The translations under genes were made by a program, and so were the position numbers. Of a DNA stretch of 64,000 bases, positions 1 to 9,757 are shown in pieces. This DNA is from Serendipita indica DSM 11827 (Eukaryota > Basidiomycota > Agaricomycetes > Sebacinales > Serendipitaceae). Position 1 is the stretch's first letter; every line of letters begins with the position of its first letter. The notes under the pieces were generated by a model, which worked only from the letters and a program-made list of their open reading frames with translations, had not been told where the DNA came from and made no database searches. The stretch is from positions 2,334,955 to 2,398,954 of the forward strand of contig CAJVGD010000042.1 of the NCBI GenBank assembly GCA_910890315.1, in the 5' to 3' direction.

Positions 1-89
1 GAAAAAAAGAAAAATCGTAAACAGTGCGTAAAGATTGAATTCCAAGAGACGGACATTTCCTTTGAGATTTGTTTCCGAGACAAAGACGA

Positions 90-1699
90 TTACTGGATAT
101 GCGCCGAGAATTCCGTCTCGGGCCAGATACCCTCGGAACGGGCCCAGTTGATAAACTGGCGGATAGTATCCTCGCAAAAGGAAGGATATGTCATCTTGTA
201 TCCAACAATCTACACCCAAACCATTAATAAACCCCATCCCGGCACATCCCAAAAATAGAAAGGCGTACCCGTTTCAACTTTTCGTTGTCCATCGCAATCC
301 CGTGCTCGTCGAGAATGTGCAAGTCGACATAGGGTGAGAGTGGCGTTCGCGGAACAGGCGGGTTCGCCATCTGGATAATCTTTCCCCATTCTTGCATATG
401 GGACTCGTTGACGTCCTCGGCAACATCCCGCATACGCATCCCACTAATCACATTCGTAATCGTTCCATGGAATCCGACCTTGATTCCAAACAACCTGCCG
501 ACGGCATTGTTCATCGTCTCTTGTGTCGTATCACCGTCGTCGGTAATGTTAAAGCACGGGACGAGGATGCCGCCTGCAGATTTTGGTACGGCATCGGGTA
601 CGTTCGGTACGTCCTTGTCGCCAGAGGGTGGGAGAATGTCGCCGGCGAGCGCGTTTGCCGTCGCACGGTCCTTGTCGGCAATCCATTGGGCACACGCCCA
701 GATGGCACCGGCAAGGTCGTAGATGTGAATCGTATTCTTGCGCATGCGTGGGTTCCACAAAAACTTCATCTCCTTGTCGATGCTCTTGTAGATGAGCCCA
801 CAAAGAATCGTAATGCAGGCTTGCGAAATGGCGTCAGTCCCTCTTGCTTGATAGATAGCAAGTATTGCTGACATTACCTTCTAGTCGAATAATCTCTGGT
901 CCGTATACCGTGGCGCATCGAATGACGACCAAGGGCAGGTTCGGAATCGAAGCCACCGCTCTCGCGGCCTCGAGCCACCACGTTCCTCTAGCTCCCCAAG
1001 GTCTCCAGCCCTTTTCTTCGCTCTCTTTCCACTTTTTCTTAAAGTCTGTGTGTTCAGAAAACGGACCAACCATACGGATGTAGGACTGAATGTGCGGACG
1101 CTTGGCAGCGGCCTTTGCCAGGGCGACGGCAACACGGAAGGTATGCTGGATGTGAACCTCTGGCGGGAGATTGTAGGCGAGATTACCAGCAATGTCAATC
1201 ACATAGGTGTACGGTCGTCCGTCGGGTGCAGGGTCGTCGTAGACCTTGTCGATGACGCCTGCTGGGGTCGATTAGCCAACGTATTCCCAACAAGACTGTG
1301 AGAAGCTGGGTGGGTGAGATGGAAGAGGAACACACCGGGATTCTGAAGGTTTCCCTGACGATATTCGATATAGTCTTTGCGCTCGCGGAGACGGTCCTGG
1401 AAGATTTTGCTGAGATAGGTGGTTGGTGGATTGACAGAATACTTGTCGACAAGACGGATATGGGACACGAGCGGTTCGGCGGGTGCAGCGGGAACGAGAT
1501 ACTGCACAATTCCAGGCGCGATCGAGTCGACGCCGCCTTTCAGAGGCAAACAGAATAGATCGACATTCATTGTATGCGTTGATAATTCGTGAAGAATAGA
1601 CAGAATAAACCATGTCAGCGACTGAATTTCGGGACCAATTAAACAGAGTCGACATCTAAAAAACTCACCAAAGATGATCACGTTGGGTTTGAGGGACAT
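90..1699 (-). CDS. PRISE/epimerase-like SDR oxidoreductase, copy 1 (5 exons)
   Basis: Predicted NAD(P)-dependent extended short-chain dehydrogenase of the PRISE (progesterone 5-beta-reductase/iridoid synthase-like) or NAD-dependent epimerase type; substrate unknown, probably cytosolic. I read exons 1699-1669, 1536-1336, 1261-878, 846-269 and 209-90 with GT-AG junctions; they sum to 1314 nt, 437 residues plus stop. The protein opens with a Rossmann strand (PNVIIFGG), continues with LVDKYSVNPPTTYL, has a GTWWLEAARA segment that probably carries the active-site region and VVIRCATVYGP at the nucleotide-domain end, and finishes INWARSEGIWPETEF. The start at 1699 is chosen because the ATG lies directly before the Rossmann strand, as in the neighbouring paralogue. 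A same-strand paralogue lies 1.8 kb to the right (3497-5037), indicating tandem duplication. The family assignment rests on remembered family patterns; the exon structure is seen directly. Confidence 0.85.
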
Positions 1700-2500
1700 G
1701 TCGATATAGAATTCTCTTTGCAGTCTGGGCCAATCCTTCAAATGGGCAGTCGACGCTGGGACCAAGTTGCTCTCGTGTGTTTTGTTGCGGGTGGGTCACT
1801 CTCGACTCGGGTCCGCTGGCGCCGGACGTTATCAAAGGGACAGAAAAGCGGGCTTGGCTTTTGATGTTTGGTTAGCGTCTGTCTGACGGACAAATCAAAG
1901 TCAAAACAACCGTAGCCGCAGACAGAAATGCCTAGCCTCCACCCGACAATTATCGGTGACTTTTATTCGACGGAGGGGACGTGGGTCGAGACCAAACCTG
2001 CTCTTTACTGGTATGGAGAGATTGATGGGCCATCAGTAGAAGCAACCAGAAGACAAGGCAGAATCCGTGGGAATGACAGGTCGAATCCTAAAGGTCGAGC
2101 TCGGGTCTCAGCTGCCCACCCACCCCCTCGATAATACGTACCGGAAATGAACAATGCTATCATTCCTCTCATCACCAAAGTGCACAGATATCATCAATCT
2201 CGGATCTTTCCTGACAGACCGTGGTCTGATGCCCAGCCAGCAAGTACCTGGGAACAGCGGACCCTCGACCTCGGGACACAGCTCACGTCACTTGGCACTG
2301 GGACAAGGATCAAGAATGAAATCATCGGATGCTGTATATCCAAGTTGAGGTGGTTCCGTTCCCATCTTCGGTCGCTGTAGCGGCGGAAGAAAGATGCGGT
2401 CGTAACAAGTAGTCACAGAGTTAGATTCCAGCGGATTATTCAACTTTTTTACGGATGTTTCGTGGGGTGGGGAACGTATTCGCCCATGCCACTCCGCATC
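1700..2500. other. Intergenic stretch between SDR copy 1 and the secreted-peptide gene
   Basis: This holds the promoter of the SDR gene (leftward) and the distal upstream region of the peptide gene (rightward). The open frames here are short, lack recognisable domains and do not join through plausible splice sites. I see no supported gene. Confidence 0.5.
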
Positions 2501-2770
2501 CTCTAACTGCACATGTCCCGCGGTAGTCTCAGTTTAAAACAAGACTCTACCAGAGTCTCACCCAGTCTATATCGCCACAGACTGCGTACATTCAACCCGA
2601 AGAATGGCCCCGCGACCGGCGCGCTCCGACTCTCGGCGGGGGTCCAACGGCAATCATATATCAGTTCGACGACTACGACTACAACGATTCGCATTATTAA
2701 ACCTCGTTCGCTTTTGAAAAGCAACGTACGTGTCCTAATTGTTGTCGTCTACCATACTTTGACGCTATGC

Positions 2771-2894
2771 AGGCTTTCTCTTCTTCTTTCTTTCTTCTTC
2801 TCTTTTCTTCTCTTTGCTCTTTCAGTCTCGTCCAAGGTGAGTAAATACGTCGTTCGTCCAGTGTTTTCCCTGATAATCACTCACAATCTCCTAG
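2771..2894 (+). promoter_or_regulatory. Pyrimidine-rich leader and 5'-UTR intron of the secreted-peptide gene
   Basis: Positions 2771-2830 are almost pure C/T, a pattern common just upstream of transcription starts of well-expressed fungal genes. It is followed by AAG|GTGAGT at 2837 and a CTAG acceptor at 2893-2894, giving a 58-nt intron that ends 7 nt before the ATG. The peptide gene at 25592-25765 shows a similar leader intron. Confidence 0.5.
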
Positions 2895-2901
2895 AGTCAT
2901 C

Positions 2902-3198
2902 ATGCAAATCACCAAGATTCTACTCACAGCAAGCGCATTCGCCATCGCATCCTCTTTGGCTATACCCGTCGCCCAGCCAAACGCTCTCAACAAAGGGGCA
3001 GCAGGCCACGAAGATGGAAAGCATCCTTCGACCGTGACCTGGGTGGCCGCTACGAATCCAAACGCACCGACATCTCACGAGCACAACTCGGTAGAAGGAA
3101 TGTCCATCGTCAAGAGAAATCCAAGTTTCTTTGGCAATCGCTTCCGAGCGGCTTTTCGTCGCCTGTTGTGTGGAAGTGGTGACTTTATGTGGTGTTAG
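2902..3198 (+). CDS. Small secreted peptide precursor with a Lys-Arg site and two C-terminal cysteines
   Basis: Predicted 98-residue secreted precursor, single coding exon. Residues 1-20 form a clear signal peptide (MQITKILLTASAFAIASSLA). A proline/histidine-rich pro-region follows, then a Kex2-type Lys-Arg at 71-72. The remaining 26 residues are cationic (RFRAAFRR) and hold the only two cysteines, at 90 and 98, the latter being the last residue; a second dibasic pair (86-87) could release an 11-residue Cys-closed form. The start is the first ATG after a 5'-UTR intron. It lies between two SDR genes and points away from neither. Role unknown; a processed signalling, antimicrobial or effector peptide is inference. 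I recognise no named family. Architecture resembles the gene at 25592-25765. Confidence 0.72.
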   Translation: MQITKILLTASAFAIASSLAIPVAQPNALNKGAAGHEDGKHPSTVTWVAATNPNAPTSHEHNSVEGMSIVKRNPSFFGNRFRAAFRRLLCGSGDFMWC

Positions 3199-3496
3199 AG
3201 CTCCTTGTTAAATTTATTCAATATGGCATAGATTCGGGTTGAATGACAAGGTCCCTTTGAGAGTTTCAGAGACTTTGTCGGGGCTCCGCTTTAGAAGTGC
3301 GATTACAATGTTCATTATTATCAACAACACGAGTATACAATATGAAAAGGCAAGAGCAGGAGATTCCAGCACTATTGAAACTTTGAGAAAAGTGTTCGCA
3401 AACAGATGTATCCCAAACGACGAGATTAGGTGGGAGAAAGGATTCCCAAAGTTGGACCGATGGACAAGAGGCAAGTTTGGAGATAAGAGAAATGGC

Positions 3497-5037
3497 CTAA
3501 GGCCATACTCCCTCTGCGCGACACCACTCGACGTACAAGCGCACCGCCTGTTCGTCAAACTTGCCGCGTGTAGGCTTGAATCCAAGGACCTATCGCATAT
3601 CAGCACAGTTCACCACCCGTACAAAGAGACTTACATCTCTAATCTTGCTACCATCCAACGAGCACCCATGTTCCTCGACTTGATGCGCTTCAGTGTAAGG
3701 ACTAATCGGCGTCTCCTTTATTCGGGGCGTCGCCTCGCGAACCATGGCATCCCACGCACCCACATGCACGTCATTCACGTCCTCGGTAAACTTTTGCAAC
3801 TTTGCACCGCTCAACTCTGTCAGCCGTTCGTCTAACCAGACGGCCTGGATGCCAAAATAGGCAGAGATGGCGTCCGAAATGGCGCCCTGTGTCGTATCGG
3901 ATCCGTCGACGACGTTGAATACGGGGACGGTGATCGACTCTGTGGGAGGGGGCAGCGGTGTGCTGAGAGTGCTCGTGTTAGCAGGAGTGACGAGAGGAGA
4001 CTGGGATGGTGGGATGGGGACGCCAATCAGAGCATCGGCATTGTTGCGCCCCGTGGATGCTATCCATCTAAAGTGCGGTTTAGAGCGTGCGCCACGTAAA
4101 AAGAGATAGGACTCACTCCGCAGCCATCCAATGAGCTCGCGCTAGATCCTCGATGTGGATTGTATTCTTTCTGAGATTCCGCGACCAGTACAGCTTCATC
4201 TCGGTCTTTAGCTCCTTGTAGACCGCGCCAAGCGCAATTGCCGACGTGCCTGTCTGACGTTAGTCGAGATATCACGCCATCAATGACGAATCACGTACAC
4301 TCCGAATAGACCAGTCCTTCGCCATAATAGTAACCGGCCCGGAGGACGACGAGCGGCAAATCCTTGATGTTCCCGATAGCGCGTACACTCTCGTGCCACC
4401 AAATGCCACGATTACCAAGCGGCTTCCACGCTCGGTCGTCGCCCTCCTTGTACTTTTCGGGTGGATCCTTGTGATTGTAAAAGGGAGGGAGGCCGCGCAC
4501 GTACGCCTTGACGGTACCTATCCCAGCCCAAGTTAGCGAGACTGAATGGGATCAAGTTACGACTGACTTGGATTAGCGGCGTTTGTTGCCGCGACGGCCT
4601 GCGCAATATTGAGCGAGGGCTTGAGGGATTGCTCGACATGAACCTCGGACGGAAGGTTGTAGTAAAAGTTGCCACTGTTGTCGAACACATAGGTGTACGG
4701 TCGCCCATCCGGCGCAGGATCTTCAACGCATTTCTGTACGACGGCTGGGACGGTTAGGTTGGCCTGTCGGTATTCGATGACACCTTTTTTCGATTCGAGC
4801 AGATTACGAAAGGACTTGATAAGGTATGTCGTGGGCGGGTGAATGGAATACTTGTCTACGATCCGAACGTGTGCTACGAGCGGCTCTTTGCCCTCTGGGA
4901 AAAGCGAGCAGACGAGCACGGGCGTAAAGGAGTGGAGCGCGCCTATTTGATACTCTATTGTTAGTACACGCTAGGCCTAGGGCCCAGATAGATAGCCGAG
5001 GCGTACCGAAAATGATGGCATTTGGTTTGGCGGACAT
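3497..5037 (-). CDS. PRISE/epimerase-like SDR oxidoreductase, copy 2 (6 exons)
   Basis: Paralogue of the gene at 90-1699. Exons 5037-5007, 4942-4568, 4517-4299, 4249-4117, 4067-3635 and 3589-3497 sum to 1284 nt, 427 residues. Shared landmarks: PNAIIFG at the N-terminus, LVAHVRIVDKYSIHPPTTYL, GRPYTYVFDNSGN, the GIWWHESVRA segment (probable active-site region), VVLRAGYYYGEG and a C-terminal VEWCRAEGVWP. The first intron falls at the same place as in copy 1 (right after the IIFG strand), supporting common descent, but copy 2 has one more intron in its second half and a proline/threonine-rich insertion around the fourth/fifth exon. NAD(P)-dependent reductase or epimerase activity is expected from the family; substrate cannot be inferred. 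All junctions are GT-AG and the frame is intact. Confidence 0.85.
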
Positions 5038-5480
5038 GAGAGCGCGTGTGCGGTATTACACGGGATCCTGAGACTATTCTTTTGGAAGATTACAGAGAAT
5101 GGGTGCTGAGAGTACGAAAAGTGGCCGATCAGACTTGATCCCACTCAATCAGACGAATAGACACGCCGTCACGTCGTCTTTATACAAATATTCAATCTCT
5201 TTGAGGAGATTATACGTGTCTGGTAGCGATTAGAGGTGCCTTCGGAGCGGACAGAGGTGCGGTCGGTGGGCGTCGAGACCAAGGATGGCGATGTGTGGGG
5301 CAACGGAGTCGGAACGGGGTTACGTAACAAAGGTAGATAGATGTACAGGAAATAAATACAAATAACAAGTGTGATTGAATGCCGACATGGACACTATGCG
5401 ACTATGCTCGATCAAGATGGTCTCCGAATAGACAACTACGTAAAATCCGACGGCGACACTGTAAAGGATAGATTGACCTT
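5038..5480. other. Intergenic stretch
   Basis: Upstream region of SDR copy 2 and downstream region of the secreted precursor gene at 5481-5948. No open frame with domain or splice support is seen. Confidence 0.5.
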
Positions 5481-5948
5481 TTAGACGACCGGAGGTAATG
5501 CAATCCGCGGTACCATCCCGGGGACAAGCTTTCGCATCTCATCACTGGGCATATGTGCAACAGCTGCCTCCATCTCTCGCTTTGCTTGCATGGTTCGTCG
5601 AATAAACCGATGCAGCGCTGCTCCCAATGAGAGTGTATCCCGCCGCGAAAGCGCCACGGCATCTAATTGAGCAAGCGCCGCGTCTCGTCGGCTAATGAAC
5701 GAGTCGGGGACACTTCGAGCTTGGAGGTCCGGGGACTCTACAAGAGCTCGACGAGCGAGTGCGGGGGATGGCGACTCGGAGGACAGTTCGTGGGCGACAA
5801 TATGCGCTTGTTTTTCTCCGGGTGTTCGGTGACCCACAATTGTGCGTGCGACGAGCTCATTCCCGCCAGGTCGACCATAGACCGGTGCTCCAATCACGCC
5901 TACAGTAAAGTAGGCAAGGACAAGGACAAACAGATGTTGAAAGTGCAT
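5481..5948 (-). CDS. Secreted precursor with regularly spaced dibasic sites (Kex2-type candidate)
   Basis: Single-exon 155-residue protein. The start at 5948 is chosen because this ATG begins a good signal peptide (MHFQHLFVLVLAYFTVGVIG), whereas the longer open frame upstream has no such start. Paired arginines sit at 66-67, 87-88, 102-103 and 117-118, with Lys-Arg at 123-124; the last three Arg-Arg pairs are exactly 15 residues apart, enclosing DAALAQLDAVALS and DTLSLGAALHRFI. No cysteine is present. This is the layout of a Kex2-processed precursor that may yield several short peptides, although the modules are not identical in sequence as in classic repeat precursors. A plain secreted protein with chance dibasic sites is the alternative. 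The 224-bp dispersed repeat at 6121-6344 lies in its upstream region. Confidence 0.62.
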   Translation of the reverse strand: MHFQHLFVLVLAYFTVGVIGAPVYGRPGGNELVARTIVGHRTPGEKQAHIVAHELSSESPSPALARRALVESPDLQARSVPDSFISRRDAALAQLDAVALSRRDTLSLGAALHRFIRRTMQAKREMEAAVAHMPSDEMRKLVPGMVPRIALPPVV

Positions 5949-6120
5949 CGTGGACCAGGTAATCAAAAAATGGAAAAAAAAGTTTAACAAACTTAAGGAT
6001 TCGTCAGTGACCAGTCGACCGGATTCACGAGTACGTACAAGGCACCTGGCCAATCGAACAACTGCAGAAAGAGAAAGAAAGTGGAGCAAAAGGCGCTACG
6101 GGTGCGCAATGCGGCGAACA

Positions 6121-6344
6121 CCGTCTTTTATCAGCCATGGGAGCAGAGGCAGTGGACCGTGGCATCGCGCACCGCTTCCATTGGCGCGCCGTGTATGATA
6201 GTTCACTGGGTGAAAATACTTATATGTCGTGTAGAACTCGTCCACACCGCATCCGCCGTGAGCGGTGACGCCTCCCTCCAGTCGCCCATCTTACATGATG
6301 AGACGCAGCCATCTTACCAGGCACCCAGCAAGCTCAGGACGTGA
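6121..6344. repeat. Dispersed 224-bp repeat, copy 1
   Basis: Matches 13234-13458 in the same orientation with scattered substitutions and small indels. Both copies start at cgtcttttatcagccatgg and end near gcgtga or acgtga. The flank beyond (to about 6440) also resembles the flank of copy 2, and both lie at the 3' side of a DUF6535 gene, so the repeat appears to be part of the duplicated DUF6535 unit. Confidence 0.8.
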
Positions 6345-6429
6345 AAAAATATGCCATAGGTATCACATACGCATATACAACTCGAGGTTGATACTCCAAA
6401 CAGACGTCGAGGCCGGCCCTAGCTACATA

Positions 6430-9094
6430 TTAGATATCATCATCGGAAGGCTGGAGATAATGAATGTAAGTGCTGTTAAGGGGATCGTTGGAAGACCGAA
6501 GGGGAACGTCAGGAGACGAATTTAAAGCCCTATAAACGCTGGAAAGTTGCGTCGTCATCGAGGCGTCGAGGGCAGTCGAGTAGTCTTTGGGAACTTTTCC
6601 TGGTTCCTCTTCTGAAGACGACGTAGAAAAGGGAGCAAGCGGTATCGAGTGCATTGTGGGCGCAATGACAACATCCCGCGTGGCTTTGTGACTCCAAGTA
6701 ACAGAGTCTTTTTCTGCTACCATTGCCGCAGTTGGTTGCTGGAAAGGATTGGCCGAGGCGTCTTGTATCACCCTGGCCCGATGTCCAGCAATAGCCCCCG
6801 TATTATAGGACGCGGCAGTTGTATAAGATGGCGGGCGGGGTTGTTGGGAAGACTTGGCCTCGATGGCCTCTGCCCTTGGAGAGGAGATGGTTGGTAGGGG
6901 TTCCGCATGGGCAGACACCTGATTGACAGACCGATAGCGGTCGCTAAGTTGGTTGTTTGTTGCTTGGGGTTGGGTAGTGGGTGGCGGTAGTTTGTGTTTA
7001 GTTGAGGTAGATAGCCGGCCAGAGTTATTTTCGTTCGGGCGAGTCACCGGAATAATAGCCTCCCGAGCGGTAGGAGCGGGAGTTTCGGGGGTCTCTGAGG
7101 AGTTAATTGAGCGAACAAAACCCAAGAGGGGTCTAAACCATATCTCTTTTGCCCCTTCACTGGCTCGAGTGCTCCGTGTCTCCAGAATTCTCAATAGTAT
7201 ATGTATCTCGTCTTGAGAAGGTCTGTAAAATGTACTATACAGCCACTGTTTGATGAGCAGCACTATTTCTTCAGATTCAATTTCGAATGCGCATCCGGTT
7301 AGTTCACGCATGCAATCACCGCGCATTGAGAGAAGCGCCACAATTGCCTGAAATAATGCAAGAGTATGTGGCTGTTTGGGTTCGCTTGTACAAGGGACTT
7401 CAGGAACCTTAGTTACTGCCCCTCTGAGATCTTCCAGTCTCCGCGAACAGGGCCCACAGTGAGTCGTGAAGCTTGTAGTGTCATCATTGTCGATTGGAAT
7501 GTGCTCGAGGAGACCAATGGCGCTATACGCAGTGCATACTGCTGTAATGAGACTTTCTTTGGTTGCGACATGCTCGGGAGTTGGTTTAAGGCTTGATAGA
7601 GCACTCAAGGCGTGCCGGCCATGTTCGCGAACCAGATTCATCCATGGCGTTATTAAAGCTGGATCCTGAGCCTTTGAACGGAACGCTCCGGAATCCAGCC
7701 AGAGGAACCATACAATAAACTGGGCCAGCGTCTGCGCACGCTCGAAACGTGTGGGCACCAGTGCATTGTCGCCTTTGTTCGGTGCAGCTTGCACACAGGT
7801 CTTGGTGAGGAAGACACTTGTGCCAAGAATAACAGGGTGCGAGAGAATCCCACTAGTCTTGACGTTCTCCGACACCCATGTAAGGGAGGGGATTTTCTTG
7901 AAGCAACGGTCGAGAAGCCAGCGCTCGGTTGTCTTATCGGCTTGAAGCATGTTATGAATAATGATCTCGAGGTCGAGTTCAGCACGTGACTTGACATATT
8001 CTTTGATAGCGTTGCCGCGCTCTCCCGAGTTGTCCGTATTTGGGGTGAGTAGCAGTGGTAAGAGGTTGTATTTCCTCTTTTGCCGCTTTACCGGCATATT
8101 GCGCAAGATTCCAAGTAGAGCTCCCAAAACTCGAGAGAGGGGAGACCGAAAAGGGGCGTCGGGGTGTTGAATAGCTTGCAAGGTACGCCATAGAACTATA
8201 CCTATGCCTAAGGTGAACGATATAACGGGAATATATCCAACATGAGGACAAGTAGAGAAGATGAGGTCGAAAATGCCAATCATAGCAAGAAAGACGGCAA
8301 GAAGCATGATGACAGAGAGCCAGTCGAGGAAGGCAATGAAATCGTATCGCTTCATACCCCGATGGAGAACAAAACGGGCACGAGCTTCATGATGAGGTGA
8401 TGAGTATTGAGTGGCGATCTCACGTTGATAGTTGCGTGCCCACTGATTTATAAAGATGCAGAGTACCGCGACAACCAGAGCGACGCTCAGAGCCCCGAAT
8501 AGAAAAGCGTTGACACGAATACCGTACACTGGCGGCTTTTGGATTGTAATGCTTGGCTGTCCACCTTGACTCAAAACTTGAAGGATAGCCACGAGGGTGT
8601 CGTTTGGGTCTGCCGACAATTTTGGGAAAGCAATAGCAATAAATGCCGCGACAGCGGCCGAGAATAGACCCGCCTGAATAAAGGTAGGTTACCTATATCC
8701 GGCGATGTGAGAACTTACAAATGTCAGGAGAATCCCCGCAGTCTCGTTTGCTTCCGTAAGGATGTCCGCGTCAGTTTTGGCTGCATGTTCATTGTAATAA
8801 TCCCAGACACTAATCGAATCTTGGTTATTACCATAATGGTCGTTTTGATCCTTGATACTCTCCAGCGGTTCCTCGCTAAAGCTCATCTCGTAGCGAGGAG
8901 CGCGGACGTATATGAGGGACCTTTCTTTTCGAGGAGGAGGAGGCCCCGAGCAGGCTGGGTAGGTGTCGTCGTACCAGGTTGGACCCAGGGGTTGGACCCA
9001 ACGCTCTACGCCTAGTCCTTTGAGAGGCCAACTCGTAGCTCACAAGAAAAAAGGGCATACCTCCAGGCGTATCAGTATCCACTACATAGGCCAT
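6430..9094 (-). CDS. DUF6535 multi-pass membrane protein, copy A (3 exons)
   Basis: Member of the DUF6535 family found in expanded numbers in Agaricomycetes; function unknown. Exons 9094-9061, 9011-8719 and 8673-6430 sum to 2571 nt, 856 residues. The conserved part starts with VWDYYNEHAAKTDAD, then a first hydrophobic segment (AGLFSAAVAAFIAIAF), then segments around FLFGALSVALVVAVLCIF, DWLSVIMLLAVFLAMIG and VISFTLGIGIVLW: four predicted transmembrane helices. A signature FRSPLSRVLGALL follows, then a helical region and a Ser/Thr/Pro-rich C-terminal 200 residues of low complexity. The tiny first exon (MAYVVDTDTPG) and the ERWV junction are shared with copies B and C, which supports the start. 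Orientation and spacing relative to the sub2 fragments show it is one unit of a tandem array. Confidence 0.85.
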
Positions 9095-9354
9095 GTCGGA
9101 CTACAAGGCAAAAGGCGTTTCGAAACACCGTCACGAGCTCCTTTTGATAAGACTCGAGTGCTGGCACACTGGGTATACCTCCGTTCTGTACAGCGAGCCA
9201 GCTATAAGGCTGTGTGCCGAGAGGATGTTTCGCCGGCTCCACACAAAAACCGGTTTTGACTCAATCGAGAGATTGGCTTCGATCAGTAGGTAAATACTCC
9301 CATTCGGTGAGAGGATGGGCACGGTCAGATATCCACGAACCGCGAAATTGACTG

Positions 9355-9672
9355 ATAAAGCCCACAATCAAGCGCTGCAATTCGAAGAAGTGGCGGTCAC
9401 TGGGAAAGAAAATGCAAAGAATGTTGCAAAAGGAGTACACACCTTGTTTAACTTGGCGGGCATATCCCTGATAGCAGCCTCGAATTTGATCTAGACTAGA
9501 TAACGACCAGTCAAGGGAAGGATCGATGCCACCGCGGTGAAGGTACAAGTTGATGTTAGCAAGGGTATGATATTCAATGACAATTTTGACACGTTTGACG
9601 TCGATACCGCATCCAAAGATGTCAGTCTCTACGAGGATGCACTTCTCAAAGGTTTTAAACTCTTTGCAACAC
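9355..9672 (-). pseudogene. sub2 (DEAD-box helicase) relic, most decayed copy
   Basis: Nucleotide similarity to the 3' half of the intact sub2 gene: around 9355-9480 it matches the region near the stop codon and last exon, and 9540-9672 matches the penultimate exon (the [14 protein letters not shown] region) with substitutions at many positions and most of the last exon missing. No usable frame. It sits directly upstream of DUF6535 copy A and downstream of copy B, the place occupied by better preserved sub2 copies next to B and C. Confidence 0.75.
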
Positions 9673-9757
9673 TAGATACAACAAAAAAGCCAAGTTGATT
9701 AAAAAGGAGATTAGGATTTTATCATTCGGAGATGATGAAGATGTGATTTGAGGCTAC

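Noticed and set aside
2513-3037. 174-codon plus-strand frame overlapping the peptide gene
   Set aside because: It spans the promoter-like pyrimidine tract and the 5'-UTR intron; the overlapping shorter frame has a clear signal peptide and processing site.
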